Shown here in pieces: positions 63,133-64,000 of a stretch of DNA of 64,000 nucleotides. Origin of the DNA: Microbacterium sp. cx-55 (GTDB lineage Bacteria > Actinomycetota > Actinomycetes > Actinomycetales > Microbacteriaceae). The notes beneath the pieces are model-generated. The model saw nothing but the letters and a program-made list of their open reading frames with translations, had not been told where the DNA came from and ran no database searches. The translations under genes were made by a program, and so were the position numbers. The stretch spans positions 1,426,001-1,490,000 of the forward strand of contig NZ_CP088261.1 of the NCBI RefSeq assembly GCF_021117345.1. Reading direction: 5' to 3'. Each line of letters opens with the position of its first letter. The stretch's first letter is position 1.

Positions 63133-64000
63133 GTGCCCCTGACCGCCGACGTCAAGGCCGAGTTGATCGCCGGACGCGACCCGCGTCCCTCTGCGAGAGT
63201 GGCCGAACTGACGGCGATCCTGCGCTTCGCGGGAGGGCTGCATTCCATCGCCGGTCGCGTCGCCGTCGAAGCCGAGGTCGACTCCGAAGCGCTCGCGCGA
63301 CGGGTCGCTCGTGAACTCGTCGAGATCTACGGAGTGCGCCCCGAACTCGCCCACGTACAGGGCACCTCGGGCCGCACCGGGGGTTCGTACGCGGTGCGCG
63401 TCATCGAGGGCGGCGAGACGCTCGCGCGGCAGACCGGTCTACTCGATCAGCGCCGCCGCCAGGTGCGCGGCCTGCCGAACAAGCTCACGACCGGCGCCCG
63501 TCATGACCTCGCCGCGATCTGGCGTGGCGCATTCCTCGCGACCGGAACGCTGACCGATCCCGGCCGTTCCGCCGCGCTCGAGGTCTCCTGCCCCTCCGGA
63601 GAGGCCGCCATGGCCCTCGTCGGCGCGGGACACCGCCTCGGCATCCCCGCCAAGGCCCGCGAGGTGCGCGGCGTGCCGCGCGTCGTCGTGCGCGAGGGAG
63701 AGGCCATCCGCTCCGCCCTCCACGAGATGGGCGCGCGGAAGGCCGCGCAGGACTGGGAGCAGCTGCGTCAGCGCCGCGAGGTGCGCGCCGGGGTCAACCG
63801 CCTGGTGAACTTCGATGACGCGAACCTGCGCCGCTCCGCTCAGGCGGCGGTGGCCGCATGCGCGCGGGTCGAGCGGGCGCTCGAGATCCTCGGTGACTCC
63901 GTTCCCGAGCACCTGAAGGCTGCGGGCGACCTGCGCCTGGCCCATCGCGACGCGAGCCTCGACGAGCTCGGCCACCACGCCGATCCACCGATGACAAAGG
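63133..64000 (+). CDS. whiA: Sporulation/cell-division regulator WhiA (3' end outside window)
   Basis: The first 289 codons of WhiA, a DNA-binding regulator with a LAGLIDADG-homing-endonuclease-like N-domain and a C-terminal [17 protein letters not shown] at the start, the block [35 protein letters not shown] and [20 protein letters not shown] are family signatures; [20 protein letters not shown] begins the conserved C-terminal domain, and the HTH (after [20 protein letters not shown]) is cut by the window end. GTG 63133 has GAGGAG upstream. A TAGGCT -10 box lies at about 63092-63097, overlapping the rapZ stop. Confidence 0.96.
   Translation, partial: MPLTADVKAELIAGRDPRPSARVAELTAILRFAGGLHSIAGRVAVEAEVDSEALARRVARELVEIYGVRPELAHVQGTSGRTGGSYAVRVIEGGETLARQTGLLDQRRRQVRGLPNKLTTGARHDLAAIWRGAFLATGTLTDPGRSAALEVSCPSGEAAMALVGAGHRLGIPAKAREVRGVPRVVVREGEAIRSALHEMGARKAAQDWEQLRQRREVRAGVNRLVNFDDANLRRSAQAAVAACARVERALEILGDSVPEHLKAAGDLRLAHRDASLDELGHHADPPMTK

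Overview
The window reads as chromosomal DNA of a high-GC actinobacterium of the family Microbacteriaceae, most likely Microbacterium or a close relative. Support comes from the very high GC content, the GTG/TTG starts, the uvrB-uvrA-uvrC-rapZ-whiA gene order with coaE and rpsA nearby, a DUF6412-YidC pair, two DUF222/HNH (13E12-type) genes, and the very frequent word GGATGC/GCATCC. At least 21 genes start 6-7 nt after a TANNNT-like -10 box, so leaderless transcription seems common here. I found no tRNA, rRNA, transposase, prophage or CRISPR array.

Region by region. 1-14.5 kb is a patchwork of housekeeping and stress genes: a partial YidC, an aldo/keto reductase, a photolyase of the FeS-BCP family that lacks all four cluster cysteines, an MmyB-type regulator, an FAD oxidoreductase, a YcaQ/AlkZ-like protein with an altered catalytic motif, a PEP-mutase-like protein, msrB-msrA, a protealysin-like protease overlapping its emfourin-type inhibitor, and a GT2/endonuclease/membrane-protein operon. 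14.7-20.8 kb holds an ECF sigma factor with a membrane partner, small membrane and HNH genes, a hydrolase-TetR operon with a palindromic operator, a DesKR-like two-component system and a small multidrug export protein. 20.9-23.0 kb is a tight four-gene operon with a WXG100-like small protein and a WXG-calpain protease, resembling a type VII secretion substrate locus.

23.1-39.9 kb is the accessory part. Two DUF222-HNH genes, about 85 % identical by hand count and in direct orientation, flank a segment with a membrane-anchored SF2 helicase, a GH3 glycosidase, an MFS transporter, a secreted metallo-hydrolase and a TetR regulator. Next come an apparently frameshifted lipoprotein and two unknown membrane proteins. 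Last is a short remnant that looks like the C-terminus of a HelD/UvrD-type helicase, suggesting that sequence was lost here.

39.9-47.7 kb returns to core-like genes: FBP, DUF3054, deoC, NYN, two GNATs, an LLM oxidoreductase, rpsA with a TTCG-loop terminator, and a GIY-YIG protein. 47.7-53.7 kb carries the most striking unit: two tandem copies of a two-gene module. Each has a membrane PAS histidine kinase whose stop overlaps by 4 nt the start of a seven-TM protein with a degenerate GGDEF-like C-terminus, and neither has a response regulator. 53.8-64 kb contains coaE, uvrB, a divergent zinc-ribbon/OhrR-like MarR pair with a shared palindrome, uvrA, uvrC, rapZ and the start of whiA. The yvcK/cofD-like gene usually found between rapZ and whiA is absent.
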